The notes under the pieces were generated by a model. That model searched no databases and was not told the origin of the DNA. It saw only the letters and a program-made list of their open reading frames with translations. A stretch of DNA of 36,282 bases from Gammaproteobacteria bacterium (GTDB taxonomy: Bacteria > Pseudomonadota > Gammaproteobacteria > Steroidobacterales > Steroidobacteraceae). The DNA lies in assembly GCA_024642505.1 (NCBI GenBank), contig JAHEAZ010000024.1:1-36282 (forward strand), read 5' to 3'. The translations under genes were made by a program, and so were the position numbers. This document shows, one piece after another, positions 25,260 to 33,401 of this stretch (position 1 is its first letter; each line of letters opens with the position of its first letter).

Positions 25260-26852
25260 TTACTTCCGGAACATCGCAAGCATGCGACGGGTGACGGCGA
25301 AGCCACCGAACATGTTGACCGCGGTGAGCGTGAGCGCGGCCACCGCCAGACCGAGGATCAGTGTGTCGGGCCGCCCCTCCGTTGCTCCACTGAGCGGAGG
25401 CGCCACCTGGATCAATGCACCGACCGCGATGATGCTGGAGATTGCATTGGTGACGCTCATGAGCGGCGTGTGCAGCGCGGGCGTGACGTTCCAGATCACC
25501 ATGTAGCCGATGAAGCACGCCAGCACGAACACGGTGAAATGCGCCAGGAACGAGGCCGGCGCAAAAGCACCGACCAACCAGAAGAGCAGGGCGCTCACGC
25601 CGAACAGGATGACAACACTCTTGCCCGAGGCCGGCTCACCAGCTCCGTGGCCGTGGCCGGATTTCTTGGCGGCCACGGCCGGAGCCGCGGCCGGTTTCGC
25701 CTGCGGCGGAGCGGCCGACAGGCGGGGCGGCGGTGGCGGCCAGGTCACCACGCCTTCCTTGATCACGGTCGTACCGCGAATGACTTCATCGTCGAAGTTG
25801 ACGTTGATGACGCCATCCTTGGTCTTGCAGAGCTCCTCGGTGAGACGCAGCAGGTTGTTCGAGTACAGCGTGGAAGCCTGCTTGGCGAGCCGGCTCGGCA
25901 GATCCGTGTAGCCGATGATGGTGACACCCTCGCGAACGACGACTTCGCCCGGCACCGTGAGTTCGCAATTGCCGCCCTGCTCGGCGGCGAGATCCACAAT
26001 CACGCTGCCAGGCCGCATCGACCGCACCATCTCGGCGGTGATGAGCTTGGGTGCGGGCTTGCCCGGGATGAGCGCGGTCGTGATGATGATGTCGACGTCC
26101 TTCGCCTGCTTGGCGAAAGTCTCGAGCTGGGCCTTCTGGAAGCCCTCACTCATTACCTTGGCATAGCCACCGACGCCGCTGCCTTCCTCCTGGTAGTCGA
26201 CGGGGACGAACTCGGCGCCCATCGACTTCACCTGGTCAGCCACCTCCGGGCGGGTATCGTTGGCCCGCACGATGGCGCCCAGGCCCACGGCAGTACCGAG
26301 CGCCGCCAGTCCGGCGACACCCGCGCCGATGACGAAGACCTTGGCCGGGGGCACCTTGCCCGCGGCAGTGATCTGCCCGGTGAAGAACCGGCCGAAGTGA
26401 TGCGCTGCCTCGATCACGGCGCGGTAGCCCGCGATGTTCGCCATCGAGGAAAGCGCATCCATCTTCTGCGCGCGCGAAATGCGGGGTACGCTGTCCATGG
26501 CCAGGACCGTGAGTCTGCCGCCGGCCAGCTGCTGCATGAGCTCGGGGTTCTGCGCCGGCCAGATGAAGCTGACCAGCGCGCTGCCCGGTTTCATCAGCGC
26601 GATTTCCTCCGCCGTCGGGGCGCGCACCTTGAAGATGATGTCGGAAGCGGCCATGAGTTCCGCGGCACTGCCCGCGACCCGGGCGCCGGCCGCCTGGTAG
26701 GCGTCATCGCCAAAATTGGCGGCTGCCCCGGCGCCGGTCTCCACACAGACGCCGAAGCCCAGCTTGACCAGTTTCTCGACCACCTCGGGCACGGTGGCGA
26801 CACGCTTCTCGCCAGCAAAGATCTCACGTGGCACGCCGATCGTCATGGGCAT
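25260..26852 (-). CDS. pntA: NAD(P) transhydrogenase subunit alpha
   Basis: A 530-residue alpha subunit. It starts with TIGVPREIFAGEKRVATVPE (alanine-dehydrogenase-like fold), has FIWPAQNPELMQQL and SVPRISRAQKMDALSSMANI, then the NAD-binding VFVIGAGVAGLAALGTAVGL. A Pro/Ala linker (PPPPPRLSAAPPQAKPAAAP) and a His-rich patch (GHGHGAGE) lead to the C-terminal membrane part with helices VVILFGVSALLFWLVGAFAP, FTVFVLACFIGYMVIW and LILGLAVAALTLTAVNMFGG. The polypeptide is of the single-chain E. coli type, not split in two. ATG 26852 is chosen for its GAGGAA 8 bases upstream; an ATG two codons downstream is possible. It is divergent from the HNH gene across 201 bases. Confidence 0.97.
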   Translation of the reverse strand: MPMTIGVPREIFAGEKRVATVPEVVEKLVKLGFGVCVETGAGAAANFGDDAYQAAGARVAGSAAELMAASDIIFKVRAPTAEEIALMKPGSALVSFIWPAQNPELMQQLAGGRLTVLAMDSVPRISRAQKMDALSSMANIAGYRAVIEAAHHFGRFFTGQITAAGKVPPAKVFVIGAGVAGLAALGTAVGLGAIVRANDTRPEVADQVKSMGAEFVPVDYQEEGSGVGGYAKVMSEGFQKAQLETFAKQAKDVDIIITTALIPGKPAPKLITAEMVRSMRPGSVIVDLAAEQGGNCELTVPGEVVVREGVTIIGYTDLPSRLAKQASTLYSNNLLRLTEELCKTKDGVINVNFDDEVIRGTTVIKEGVVTWPPPPPRLSAAPPQAKPAAAPAVAAKKSGHGHGAGEPASGKSVVILFGVSALLFWLVGAFAPASFLAHFTVFVLACFIGYMVIWNVTPALHTPLMSVTNAISSIIAVGALIQVAPPLSGATEGRPDTLILGLAVAALTLTAVNMFGGFAVTRRMLAMFRK

Positions 26853-26984
26853 TGCGAAGATTCCTCTCACGACTCCCGGACGTCTGGCCCAACCAGCGGC
26901 CGCTACCGGAATTTCTGGTTTTCAAGGGTTGGCTGAACGGACAGATGTCGGCCCAGTGCCGCATCATGCGACGTACGAAGCGCG

Positions 26985-27014
26985 TTGAAACATAGCACAT
27001 CCGTGCCGTATTGT
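26985..27014 (+). promoter_or_regulatory. Candidate sigma-70 promoter for the HNH nuclease gene
   Basis: TTGAAA (26985-26990) and TATTGT (27009-27014) are separated by 18 bases. They match the -35 and -10 consensus at five and four of six positions. The start of transcription would fall near 27021, 33 bases before the ATG at 27054, with no other gene in the way. Supported by consensus only. Confidence 0.45.
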
Positions 27015-27053
27015 TGCAGCGCCGTGGTGAAGTGAAATGGGTGGCACAAGGTT

Positions 27054-27731
27054 ATGTTTTCGAGGCCCGCACAACTCAGCCCCGCGGACGAGCAATGGCT
27101 CGATTCGCTGGAAGTCCGGCCGGTCGGTCGCCAGAATCTGTCGCAACAGGTGCTGCGGACCGACGCCTCGGGCATGCCGCTCGAATGGATCGACTACCGT
27201 GAGGCAGTGCGCCTTTACTGCCTGGGGCAGGTTTCCTATGCGTTCGGCAGCGCCCTGTACGCCCTGCACGGGGGGACGAACGCGCGCACCGGCATGCAGA
27301 CGGTTATCGAGGTCAACTCGATGCTGGCAACCATCGGGCATTCCTCGAACCCGGGCAGCCTGCGCGGGGACTACGTTCCGCCGCTCAACAACGAAACCCT
27401 GTTCAAGCGTGACGCCTATCTGTGCATGTACTGTGGCGGCCGCTTCCCGCCGGCGCAGCTGTCGCGGGACCACGTACGACCCTTTTACCAGGGTGGCCGG
27501 GATGTCTGGAATAACGTGGTGGCGGCCTGCCGCCGCTGCAACAATGCCAAGGCCTCGCGAACGCCGGAACAGGCGAAGATGCAGTTGCTGGCGGTGCCGT
27601 TCACCCCAACCTACGCCGAGTACATCTTTCTGAAGGGCCGGCGCGTGCTGGCGGACCAGATGGAGTACCTGTTGGCGCATTTCCCGCGCTCGAGCCCCCT
27701 GCACGACCGCATCCAGCGCTGGATGCAGTGA
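27054..27731 (+). CDS. HNH endonuclease family protein
   Basis: A 225-residue protein. The C-terminal HNH module has a Cys4 zinc knuckle, Cys124/Cys127 (YLCMYCGG) and Cys159/Cys162 (AACRRCNN). His140 (SRDHVRPF) and Asn154/Asn163 are in the catalytic positions, so it should cut DNA with a metal ion. Residues 30-100 (VLRTDASGMPLEWIDYREAVRLY) belong to a conserved N-terminal part seen in a group of gammaproteobacterial HNH proteins. Specificity and role are unknown; nearby exonuclease and kinase genes hint at DNA metabolism. It is 13 bases before the exonuclease gene on the same strand. It starts with ATG at 27054, with AAGG close upstream. It does not look like a phage or intein gene. Confidence 0.85.
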   Translation: MFSRPAQLSPADEQWLDSLEVRPVGRQNLSQQVLRTDASGMPLEWIDYREAVRLYCLGQVSYAFGSALYALHGGTNARTGMQTVIEVNSMLATIGHSSNPGSLRGDYVPPLNNETLFKRDAYLCMYCGGRFPPAQLSRDHVRPFYQGGRDVWNNVVAACRRCNNAKASRTPEQAKMQLLAVPFTPTYAEYIFLKGRRVLADQMEYLLAHFPRSSPLHDRIQRWMQ

Positions 27732-27744
27732 ACGGCGCGGGCTG

Positions 27745-28632
27745 ATGCTGCACCTGGTCGACGCCAGCTTCTTTGTCTTTCGCGCCTATTACTCGGTCAC
27801 GCCCGAGATGACCGATGGCGCGGGCCGGCCAGTGAACGCGCTCTATGGCTTCGCGCGTTTCATGGGTGACCTGCTGGAGCGCGCCAGGCCGACCCACGTC
27901 GCGGTCGCGTTCGACGAAAGCCTGTCCAGCTCCTTCAGGAACGAGATCTACCCGGCCTACAAGGCCAACCGCGAGGCCGCCCCGGAGGACCTGAAGCGGC
28001 AATTCGGTCTTTGTCGCGAATTCTGCAGCCTGCTTGGACTCGCCGTGTACTCGGACAACGCCTACGAGGCCGATGACATCATCGGTGCCATTGCAACCCG
28101 CATGCGGGTCGCGGGACGCCCGAGCGTGCTGGTCACCCGCGACAAGGACCTGGCACAGTTGATCCGCGACGGCGACGAGTTCTGGGACTTCGCCGGCGAC
28201 CGGCGTTTCGGTTACCGCGACATCGAGGGTCACTTCGGAGTGTTGCCCGAGCGGATGGCAGACTACCTTGCGCTGACCGGCGACAGTGTGGACAACATCC
28301 CGGGCGTGCCCGGAGTCGGTCCCAAGACGGCGGCCGCGCTCCTGAAGGTGTTCGAGTCACTCGATCACCTCTACGACAACCTCGACGAGGTCGCGGGCCT
28401 GCCGATCCGCGGTGCCGCGAAACTACCAGCGCGGCTGAAGGCGCACCGTGAAGCCGCGTACCTCGCGCAGCGCCTGACGCGGATCGCCTGCGACATGCCG
28501 CTTGCCTTTACGCTCGATGACCTGAAGCGACGGGCGCCAGACGTGCCGGCACTGGAATCGTTCTACGAGCGCGCCCGATTCGGGCCGATGCTGGGCAAGC
28601 AGGCGCACCGGCTCGCGAAGGCCCTGGCCTGA
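27745..28632 (+). CDS. Stand-alone 5'-3' exonuclease (Pol I N-domain / ExoIX type)
   Basis: A 295-residue protein with the fold of the DNA polymerase I 5'-nuclease domain and no polymerase part. Motifs: LHLVDASFFVFRAYYS, VAVAFDESLSSSFRNEIYP with AYKANRE, YEADDIIGAIA, VLVTRDKDLAQLI (metal-binding Asp), YLALTGDSVDNIPG, and the helix-hairpin-helix VPGVGPKTAAALLKVF. All acidic metal ligands seem to be in place, so it should be an active flap/5' exonuclease. E. coli ExoIX (Xni) is similar but shorter (about 250 residues) and lacks some acids; this protein is more like the full Pol I domain. It follows the HNH gene by 13 bases, and its stop overlaps the next gene in TGATG. Confidence 0.94.
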   Translation: MLHLVDASFFVFRAYYSVTPEMTDGAGRPVNALYGFARFMGDLLERARPTHVAVAFDESLSSSFRNEIYPAYKANREAAPEDLKRQFGLCREFCSLLGLAVYSDNAYEADDIIGAIATRMRVAGRPSVLVTRDKDLAQLIRDGDEFWDFAGDRRFGYRDIEGHFGVLPERMADYLALTGDSVDNIPGVPGVGPKTAAALLKVFESLDHLYDNLDEVAGLPIRGAAKLPARLKAHREAAYLAQRLTRIACDMPLAFTLDDLKRRAPDVPALESFYERARFGPMLGKQAHRLAKALA

Positions 28633-29522
28633 TGCAGCCGGACGCGGCCGTGCTGGCAGCCGCGCTCGGTTCCGCGTTGGGGCGGGCCATCGACCCGATG
28701 CCGGCAGCGGAGGTCCGCGGCGGCTGCATCAATCGATGCTGGCGCTGGGAGACCGCGGCCGGTCCCGTCTTCGTCAAGCAGGCTGCGGCAGGCGATCTCG
28801 GCATGCTGGAGGCCGAGCGCCAAGGGCTGGCGGAACTGGGTGAGGCGGGCGCGGTGCGTGTCCCGGCGCCGTTGGCGGTCGGATCCTGCGCGGAGGGCTC
28901 TTTCCTGGCGCTCGAGTGGATCGACCTCGGGACCGGTACGTCGGCTGCCGGGGAACGCCTCGGCCTGCAGCTGGCCGCCCTGCACCGTCATCGTGCCGAC
29001 TGCTACGGCCTTGACCGGGACAACACCATCGGCAGCACCCCGCAGCCCAACGGCTGGAGCAATGACTGGACCGTCTTTTTTCGGGAACGCCGGCTCGGCT
29101 TCCAGCTTGATCTTGCCGAAAGCAATGGCTACGGCGGCAGGCTCCAGGAGCGGGGGCGCCGTCTGCTCGAGTTGATCGACGTGTTCTTCGCGACCTACCG
29201 GCCAGGCCCGTCACTGCTGCACGGTGACCTATGGGGCGGCAACTGGGGCGTCGATGCCTCGGGTGCGCCGGTGATCTACGACCCGGCGGTCTACTACGGC
29301 GACCGCGAGGCCGATATCGCCATGACGCGGCTGTTCGGCGGCTTCGGCTCACGTTTCTATTCGGCCTATGTGGCGGCCTGGCCACTGGATCAGGCCGCCG
29401 GGACGCGGCGTGACCTGTACAACCTCTATCACGTACTCAATCATCTCAACCTGTTCGGCGGATCGTACCGGGCGCAGGCCGAAACGATGGTCGACCGGCT
29501 GTTGGCTGCAGCTGGCCATTAG
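28632..29522 (+). CDS. Fructosamine kinase family protein
   Basis: A 296-residue protein of the fructosamine-3-kinase/ketosamine-3-kinase family. It has VRGGCINRCWRWETAAG (glycine-rich loop), PVFVKQA (ATP-binding Lys), FLALEWIDLG, the catalytic LLHGDLWGGNWGVD (His-Gly-Asp) and VIYDPAVYYGDREADIAMT (metal-binding Asp). These are typical of FN3K relatives such as E. coli YniA. The enzyme should phosphorylate glycated lysines, which then break down, thereby repairing sugar damage to proteins. Full length and intact. The ATG shares its A with the exonuclease stop, so it is co-translated with it. The adjacency of this kinase to a nuclease is unexplained. Confidence 0.92.
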   Translation: MQPDAAVLAAALGSALGRAIDPMPAAEVRGGCINRCWRWETAAGPVFVKQAAAGDLGMLEAERQGLAELGEAGAVRVPAPLAVGSCAEGSFLALEWIDLGTGTSAAGERLGLQLAALHRHRADCYGLDRDNTIGSTPQPNGWSNDWTVFFRERRLGFQLDLAESNGYGGRLQERGRRLLELIDVFFATYRPGPSLLHGDLWGGNWGVDASGAPVIYDPAVYYGDREADIAMTRLFGGFGSRFYSAYVAAWPLDQAAGTRRDLYNLYHVLNHLNLFGGSYRAQAETMVDRLLAAAGH

Positions 29523-29561
29523 AGGACATTCCTCACTAATCCTGCGGAAAGGAAACCAGAC

Positions 29562-30011
29562 ATGTCCCCCTCCGAATTCTGGCAGGCCTGTCAGCGTGCA
29601 CTGCCCGAGGATACGGCCGGCAAGCCGTTTCGCGTTCGCCGCTTCGGCGACGACCCGGTCATGTCCAAAAAGCTGCTCGAACTCGTGAAGATGCGCGAGA
29701 AGACCGGCACCTTTGCCGTCGACTGGGAATTCGAGGCCAGGTCGTCCGAAAGGCCACGGGTCGGCGACCTGCTTGTCGTCACCGATGCCGCCGGCGAGCC
29801 AGGCGCGCTGATTCGAATCACGGCGATTGAGCTGTTGCCCTTCTCGGCGGTTGGCGACGAGCACGTTCAATGCGAAGGACCGGGGCTGCGCGACCTGGCG
29901 CTCTGGCGCAAGGTCCACTGGAACTACTGGACCGGGAAACTGCAGGCGCTTGGCCGGGAACCGGCCGCGGACATGCCGATCGTTTACCAGCGATTCGAGC
30001 TACTGAAATGA
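29562..30011 (+). CDS. ASCH domain protein
   Basis: A 149-residue cytoplasmic protein with an ASCH (PUA-like) domain: KTGTFAVDWEFEA, PRVGDLLVVTDAAGEPGALI, RITAIELLPFSAVGDEHV and GPGLRDLALWRKVHWNYW. ASCH domains bind RNA or nucleotides; related bacterial proteins such as YqfB act on modified cytidine, but that cannot be shown here. A strong ribosome site (GGAAAGGAAA) precedes the ATG, 39 bases after the kinase gene. It ends close to the inverted-repeat element at 30029-30100. It is the last gene of the HNH/exonuclease/kinase run. Confidence 0.87.
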   Translation: MSPSEFWQACQRALPEDTAGKPFRVRRFGDDPVMSKKLLELVKMREKTGTFAVDWEFEARSSERPRVGDLLVVTDAAGEPGALIRITAIELLPFSAVGDEHVQCEGPGLRDLALWRKVHWNYWTGKLQALGREPAADMPIVYQRFELLK

Positions 30012-30028
30012 ACCTCGCTACAAGAATG

Positions 30029-30100
30029 GGGACGGTTCCCTTTTTCCAAGTCGTGGTTCCAGTTGGCCGGAGATCCGGCAGAAAAAAGGGATCGTCCCGG
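30029..30100. repeat. Imperfect inverted repeat, REP/RAYT-type element
   Basis: GGGGACGGTTCCCTTTTT on the left (30029-30046) is the near-exact reverse complement of AAAAAGGGATCGTCCC on the right (around 30083-30098), with about 35 bases between. Sequences of this type (GGGGACGGTTCCC...) flank or are scattered with REP-associated tyrosine transposase genes in gammaproteobacteria. No transposase is in the window, so this would be a solo copy. It lies between convergent ends of the ASCH gene and the methyltransferase gene, where it could also act as a terminator (its T-run follows the left arm). Confidence 0.6.
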
Positions 30101-30107
30101 TCTTGGG

Positions 30108-30725
30108 TCACGCTTTCCTGGCCGCGCCCAGGTACATGTATCCAGCGAACTTCAACGACTTTGGCAAGTAGAAGTTCCGCACCCGCTCGATGTATAGGCC
30201 CGACCGGCGCACCTCGTCGGTCGTGTCGCGATCGAGGTGGCAGCCGTCACCGACGACCTTCCACAACGGGTTGATGCGTCGCTGCCAGCGCGCGACCGGC
30301 GGATCAGGACTCAGTCCGTGCTCGAGAAAGACAAATTCGCCACCGGGCTGCAGCACCCGACGAACTTCGGCAAGCGCCTGCTGCACATCAGGAATGCTGC
30401 AGAGCGTGAAGCTGCTGACGACGGTGTCGAAGCTGGCTGCGTCGAAGGGCAGTTGCTCGGCTGACAACTGGTGATGCTCGACCTCGATACCACTGTTTGC
30501 AGCGCGCCGGCGCGCGATCGAACCGACGCCCGGGTTGCTGTCCACCCCGACGATCCTGGCGGTTCCGGCAGGATAGAAATCGAGGTTGATACCGGTACCG
30601 AAGCCGATTTCGAGCACGCGTCCGCTGACCGGCGCGAGCAACTCACGCCGCAGTCGCTTGAACATGCGCTGGTTCATCACCGCTTCGAGGACCCAGGGAA
30701 AGACGTGATGACGGTAGAGGCTCAC
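30108..30725 (-). CDS. Class I SAM-dependent methyltransferase
   Basis: A 205-residue methyltransferase of the UbiE/Methyltransf_11 type. The SAM-binding motif VLEIGFGTGINLDFYP lies at about residues 38-53. It is followed by IVGVDSNPG, LPFDAASFDTVVSSFTLCSI and LQPGGEFVFLEHGLSPDPPV. Bacterial relatives include phospholipid N-methyltransferases; the substrate cannot be told. The start is a GTG at 30725, giving MSLYRHHVFPWVLEAV; it shares its first base with the yceI stop (TAGTG). This means it is the third gene of an operon with cytochrome b561 and YceI. A longer open frame upstream in the same direction is yceI shadow. ATG 30676 is a less likely start. Confidence 0.85.
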   Translation of the reverse strand: MSLYRHHVFPWVLEAVMNQRMFKRLRRELLAPVSGRVLEIGFGTGINLDFYPAGTARIVGVDSNPGVGSIARRRAANSGIEVEHHQLSAEQLPFDAASFDTVVSSFTLCSIPDVQQALAEVRRVLQPGGEFVFLEHGLSPDPPVARWQRRINPLWKVVGDGCHLDRDTTDEVRRSGLYIERVRNFYLPKSLKFAGYMYLGAARKA

Positions 30726-31294
30726 TACTCTGCCCTGGCCGCTGCAGCCGACAGCGTGAGATCGAAACGCACCGTCACTTCGTTGCCGACCCACTCCGTG
30801 CCTTCCCACTCGCCCTGGCCAACGCCGAAGTCGAGTCGCTGCACTACCGCCTTGCCAGTCAACGTGCCTCCGCCACCCGAATCCGGCTCGAAATGGAACT
30901 GGAGTGTTACCGGGCGCGCGACCCCGCGTAGCAGCAGCTGGCCTTTGAGCGTGAAGCCGGCCCCCTCGCTGCGGCAGGCACTGCCCTGGTAGCTGGCATT
31001 GGGGTATCGATCGACCCAGAAGAAGTCCTGGCCCCGCAGCAGACCGTCGCGCTGCGACTCGCCGGTCCCGGCAGAGGCAGTATCGATCGTCACGTCGAAC
31101 CGGCATTCGGACGGCGCGCTCGGATTGAAGGCGACGTCGGCGACGAACCGGCTGAACTCGCCGGTGAAGCGGGCGCCGGCCTGAGTCGCCTCGAAGGTCA
31201 GCCGGCCAGCTTTCTCGTTCGCGCGCCAGCTGGCCGCGACGGATGACTGGCCGGCGATCAGCGCCAGGCAAAGGACGGCGGCGAATCGCTTCAT
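30725..31294 (-). CDS. YceI family periplasmic protein
   Basis: A 189-residue protein with a signal peptide (MKRFAAVLCLALIAGQSSVAA) and the YceI lipocalin-like beta barrel: WRANEKAGRLTFEATQAGAR, SRFVADVAFNP, DFFWVDRYPNASYQGSACRS, FTLKGQLLLRGVARPVTLQF and LDFGVGQGEWEGTEWVGNEV. Such proteins bind polyisoprenoid chains in the periplasm. It is often encoded beside a cytochrome b561, as here, where the pair may serve in handling quinones or isoprenoids; the link is inferred from context. It overlaps the cytochrome gene in ATGA and the methyltransferase gene by one base. Confidence 0.93.
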   Translation of the reverse strand: MKRFAAVLCLALIAGQSSVAASWRANEKAGRLTFEATQAGARFTGEFSRFVADVAFNPSAPSECRFDVTIDTASAGTGESQRDGLLRGQDFFWVDRYPNASYQGSACRSEGAGFTLKGQLLLRGVARPVTLQFHFEPDSGGGGTLTGKAVVQRLDFGVGQGEWEGTEWVGNEVTVRFDLTLSAAAARAE

Positions 31295-31842
31295 TCGCGG
31301 CCGACCCAGGGCAGCATCCTCCTCATGAGTCCATCGCGATCGAGGAATTGATGCTTGAGCGCCGCCACGACGTGCAAGGCCGCCAGGAAAAGCAGCGTGC
31401 CCGCCAGCACTTCATGGACTTCGTGCAGGATCTCTTCCAGCGACTCCGAGGGCACGACGAGGTCCGGCAGCTGGATCAAGCCCCACCAGCTGACCGGGTA
31501 GTTTGCGGCGGAGGACATCATCCAGCCGGTCAGCGGCAGCGCGAACAGAACGGCATACATTCCCCAGTGCGTCAGGCCGGCGGCCAGCCGTTGCCATGAG
31601 GGCATGGGCGGCGGGGCTGGGGGGCGGTCGAATAGCCGCCAGGCGACGCGCACCAGCGCGATGAGCAGGATACTAAGCCCGACTGACTTGTGGCGCGCCA
31701 GCATCGCGAGCTTGTCGACACCGAGTGGCAGATCATCGGCTGCCTCGGCCAGCAGGAACTGGACAATGAGCAGAACCACCACGACCCAGTGCAGCGACTG
31801 CGGAACCAGGCCGTAGCGGTTGGCAGTATTGGTCAGTTGCAT
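31291..31842 (-). CDS. Cytochrome b561 family protein
   Basis: A 183-residue membrane cytochrome with four helices (LHWVVVVLLIVQFLLA; VGLSILLIALVRVAWRLF; THWGMYAVLFALPLTGWMM; VLAGTLLFLAALHVVAAL) and the conserved haem His residues in SLHW, RHKSVG, THWG and HEVHEVLAG. The protein should carry two b-type haems and pass electrons to or from quinone in the inner membrane. It heads the yceI-methyltransferase operon. The start is the ATG at 31842 (MQLTNTANRYGLVPQSLHW, typical for the family). The divergent gene on the other strand is a second YceI-like protein, with 93 bases between. Confidence 0.93.
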   Translation of the reverse strand: MQLTNTANRYGLVPQSLHWVVVVLLIVQFLLAEAADDLPLGVDKLAMLARHKSVGLSILLIALVRVAWRLFDRPPAPPPMPSWQRLAAGLTHWGMYAVLFALPLTGWMMSSAANYPVSWWGLIQLPDLVVPSESLEEILHEVHEVLAGTLLFLAALHVVAALKHQFLDRDGLMRRMLPWVGRE

Positions 31843-31935
31843 GGCCTCTCCGAAACACGGTGTGCGGACGGGCCGAGTCTAGCGGGTTTGCCGGTATGGC
31901 TTGCGTCGACGTCGGCCAGCCGTAATGCTGATGGC

Positions 31936-32658
31936 ATGTTGGATCGCGTTTTGGTCTTCCGGTTCCTGGTCGCAGCGCTGGTCGTGAGCTTCACCGCCTG
32001 CGTGGCACCATCCCGTCCGGAGAACTCGACGACCGCGCCGGAACCGGCGGCCCCGGCGGCCCCGACGCACGCCGCCGCCGCGACGATATTCGAGATCGTG
32101 TCCGCAGATATCAGCGTGCAGGTGTATCGCGCTGGTCCTCTGGCCGAGTTGGGCCACAACCATGTCATTGCCTCCACCAACCTCACTGGACGAATCGAAC
32201 TGCGCGAGCCGCTATCTGACTCGACGCTGAAGCTGGCCCTGCCGCTGGAAACCCTGACGGTGGACGAGCCAGCGCGGCGCGCCGCAGCTGGCGAGGGGTT
32301 CCCAGACAACCTCACCGAGTCCGACCGGGATGGAACCCGCCGCAACATGCTCGGGCCATCGTTGCTCGACGCCGGCAGGTTTCCTCTGCTGGAACTGACG
32401 AGCCTGGGCGTCGAGGTTGACGCCGGCCGCCTGACCGTCAGGTGCCGCGTCAATGTGGCCGGTGGCGAGGGCGAACTCGTAGTGCCCGTCATGGTGTCGA
32501 CCAACGGCGACGAGCTCGCCGCCCACGGTACGTTCACCGTGACGCACGCCGAGCTCGGACTTGCGCCGTTTGCCGCAGCGATGGGCGCACTGCGGGTCCG
32601 GGACGACATGCACATCAGCTACCAGCTGGTTGCCCGGAAGGTGGACGATGCCGCGTGA
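31936..32658 (+). CDS. YceI-like exported protein, possible lipoprotein
   Basis: A 240-residue protein. The N-terminus has a hydrophobic stretch (VFRFLVAALVVSFTACVAP) with a possible lipobox at FTAC (weak match), then a Pro/Ala-rich linker. The mature part reads FEIVSADISVQVYRAGPLAE, LGHNHVIASTNLTGRIEL and ELTSLGVEVDAGRLTVR, a YceI-like barrel. It differs from the YceI protein at 30725-31294, so it is a paralogue of distant type. ATG 31936 is preferred; the frame is open to 31690 but overlaps the cytochrome gene on the other strand. It is divergent from cytochrome b561 and the pair probably responds to the same signal. It lies 63 bases before the exoD gene. Confidence 0.76.
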   Translation: MLDRVLVFRFLVAALVVSFTACVAPSRPENSTTAPEPAAPAAPTHAAAATIFEIVSADISVQVYRAGPLAELGHNHVIASTNLTGRIELREPLSDSTLKLALPLETLTVDEPARRAAAGEGFPDNLTESDRDGTRRNMLGPSLLDAGRFPLLELTSLGVEVDAGRLTVRCRVNVAGGEGELVVPVMVSTNGDELAAHGTFTVTHAELGLAPFAAAMGALRVRDDMHISYQLVARKVDDAA

Positions 32659-32721
32659 CGCGTATCCGACCGGCCAGACCCGCCGCCACGCACAATCCAG
32701 CGGGCGCCACAGCAGTAATCC

Positions 32722-33381
32722 ATGACCGCCGTCCAGTTCCGTAATCCAGAAAAACGCCTCTCCGTTGCCTTGTCCGAGACGATGCGTGCAGTCAGTGGGC
32801 ACGTCGTCACGCTGCGCGAACTTCTCGGCTACGTTGGTGAGCAGGGGCTGCTGGTGTTCTGCGCGATTCTGGCAGCACCCTTCTTGTTGCCCGTATCGTT
32901 GCCTTTCATGAGCACCGCACTGGGCCCGCCGATGTTGCTGATCGGGTTCGCGGTGACCACCAACCGGGTACCCTGGTTGCCGGATCGTCTGCTCGATCAC
33001 GCGCTGCCTTCCGTGACGGTGCAGCAGGTCCTTGCGCGGATCATCCGCTGGGCGGAACGCATCGAGCACATGGTCCGTCCCCGCCTGCTGGCGCTGTCGG
33101 GTTCGGCCGGCATCAACATGCTCAATGGCGCGTTGCTGCTATTGTCAGTGCTGCTCCTGATGGCGCCCCTGCCGTTGATTCCGCTTGCCAACACCTTGCC
33201 AGGCATCGCGATCATGCTGCTCGCGCTCGGCATGGCCGAGCGCGACGGCGTCGTCATTCTCATCGGCTACCTTGTCACCGTCATTTCGGCGATCTATGTC
33301 GGGGTGCTCCTGGCTCTGGTCGTCTATGCCGGCATGAATGCGGGGGCAGCGATCGAGGCGCTGCGTCACTGGCTGGAATGA
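32722..33381 (+). CDS. ExoD family membrane protein (exopolysaccharide synthesis)
   Basis: A 219-residue protein of the ExoD family: TLRELLGYVGEQGLLVFCAI and LAAPFLLPVSLPFMSTALGP in the N-terminal part, PMLLIGFAVTTNRVPWLPD, and a C-terminal set of helices (LLLLSVLLLMAPLPLIPLAN, TLPGIAIMLLALGMAERDGV, ILIGYLVTVISAIYVGVLLA). ExoD was named in Rhizobium for effects on exopolysaccharide and alkali tolerance; the biochemical role is unknown. The gene ends 20 bases before the end of the convergent TonB-domain gene. No polysaccharide genes lie nearby. The start is the ATG at 32722, with no good ribosome site upstream. Confidence 0.88.
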   Translation: MTAVQFRNPEKRLSVALSETMRAVSGHVVTLRELLGYVGEQGLLVFCAILAAPFLLPVSLPFMSTALGPPMLLIGFAVTTNRVPWLPDRLLDHALPSVTVQQVLARIIRWAERIEHMVRPRLLALSGSAGINMLNGALLLLSVLLLMAPLPLIPLANTLPGIAIMLLALGMAERDGVVILIGYLVTVISAIYVGVLLALVVYAGMNAGAAIEALRHWLE

Positions 33382-33401
33382 AGTACCGGACTTGTGCCCG
33401 G

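Noticed and set aside
24630-26936. 768-codon open frame on the plus strand opposite pntAB
   Set aside because: It is a shadow of pntAB in a GC-rich region: low-complexity His/Arg/Asp-rich translation with no family motif, while pntA and pntB match on the other strand throughout.
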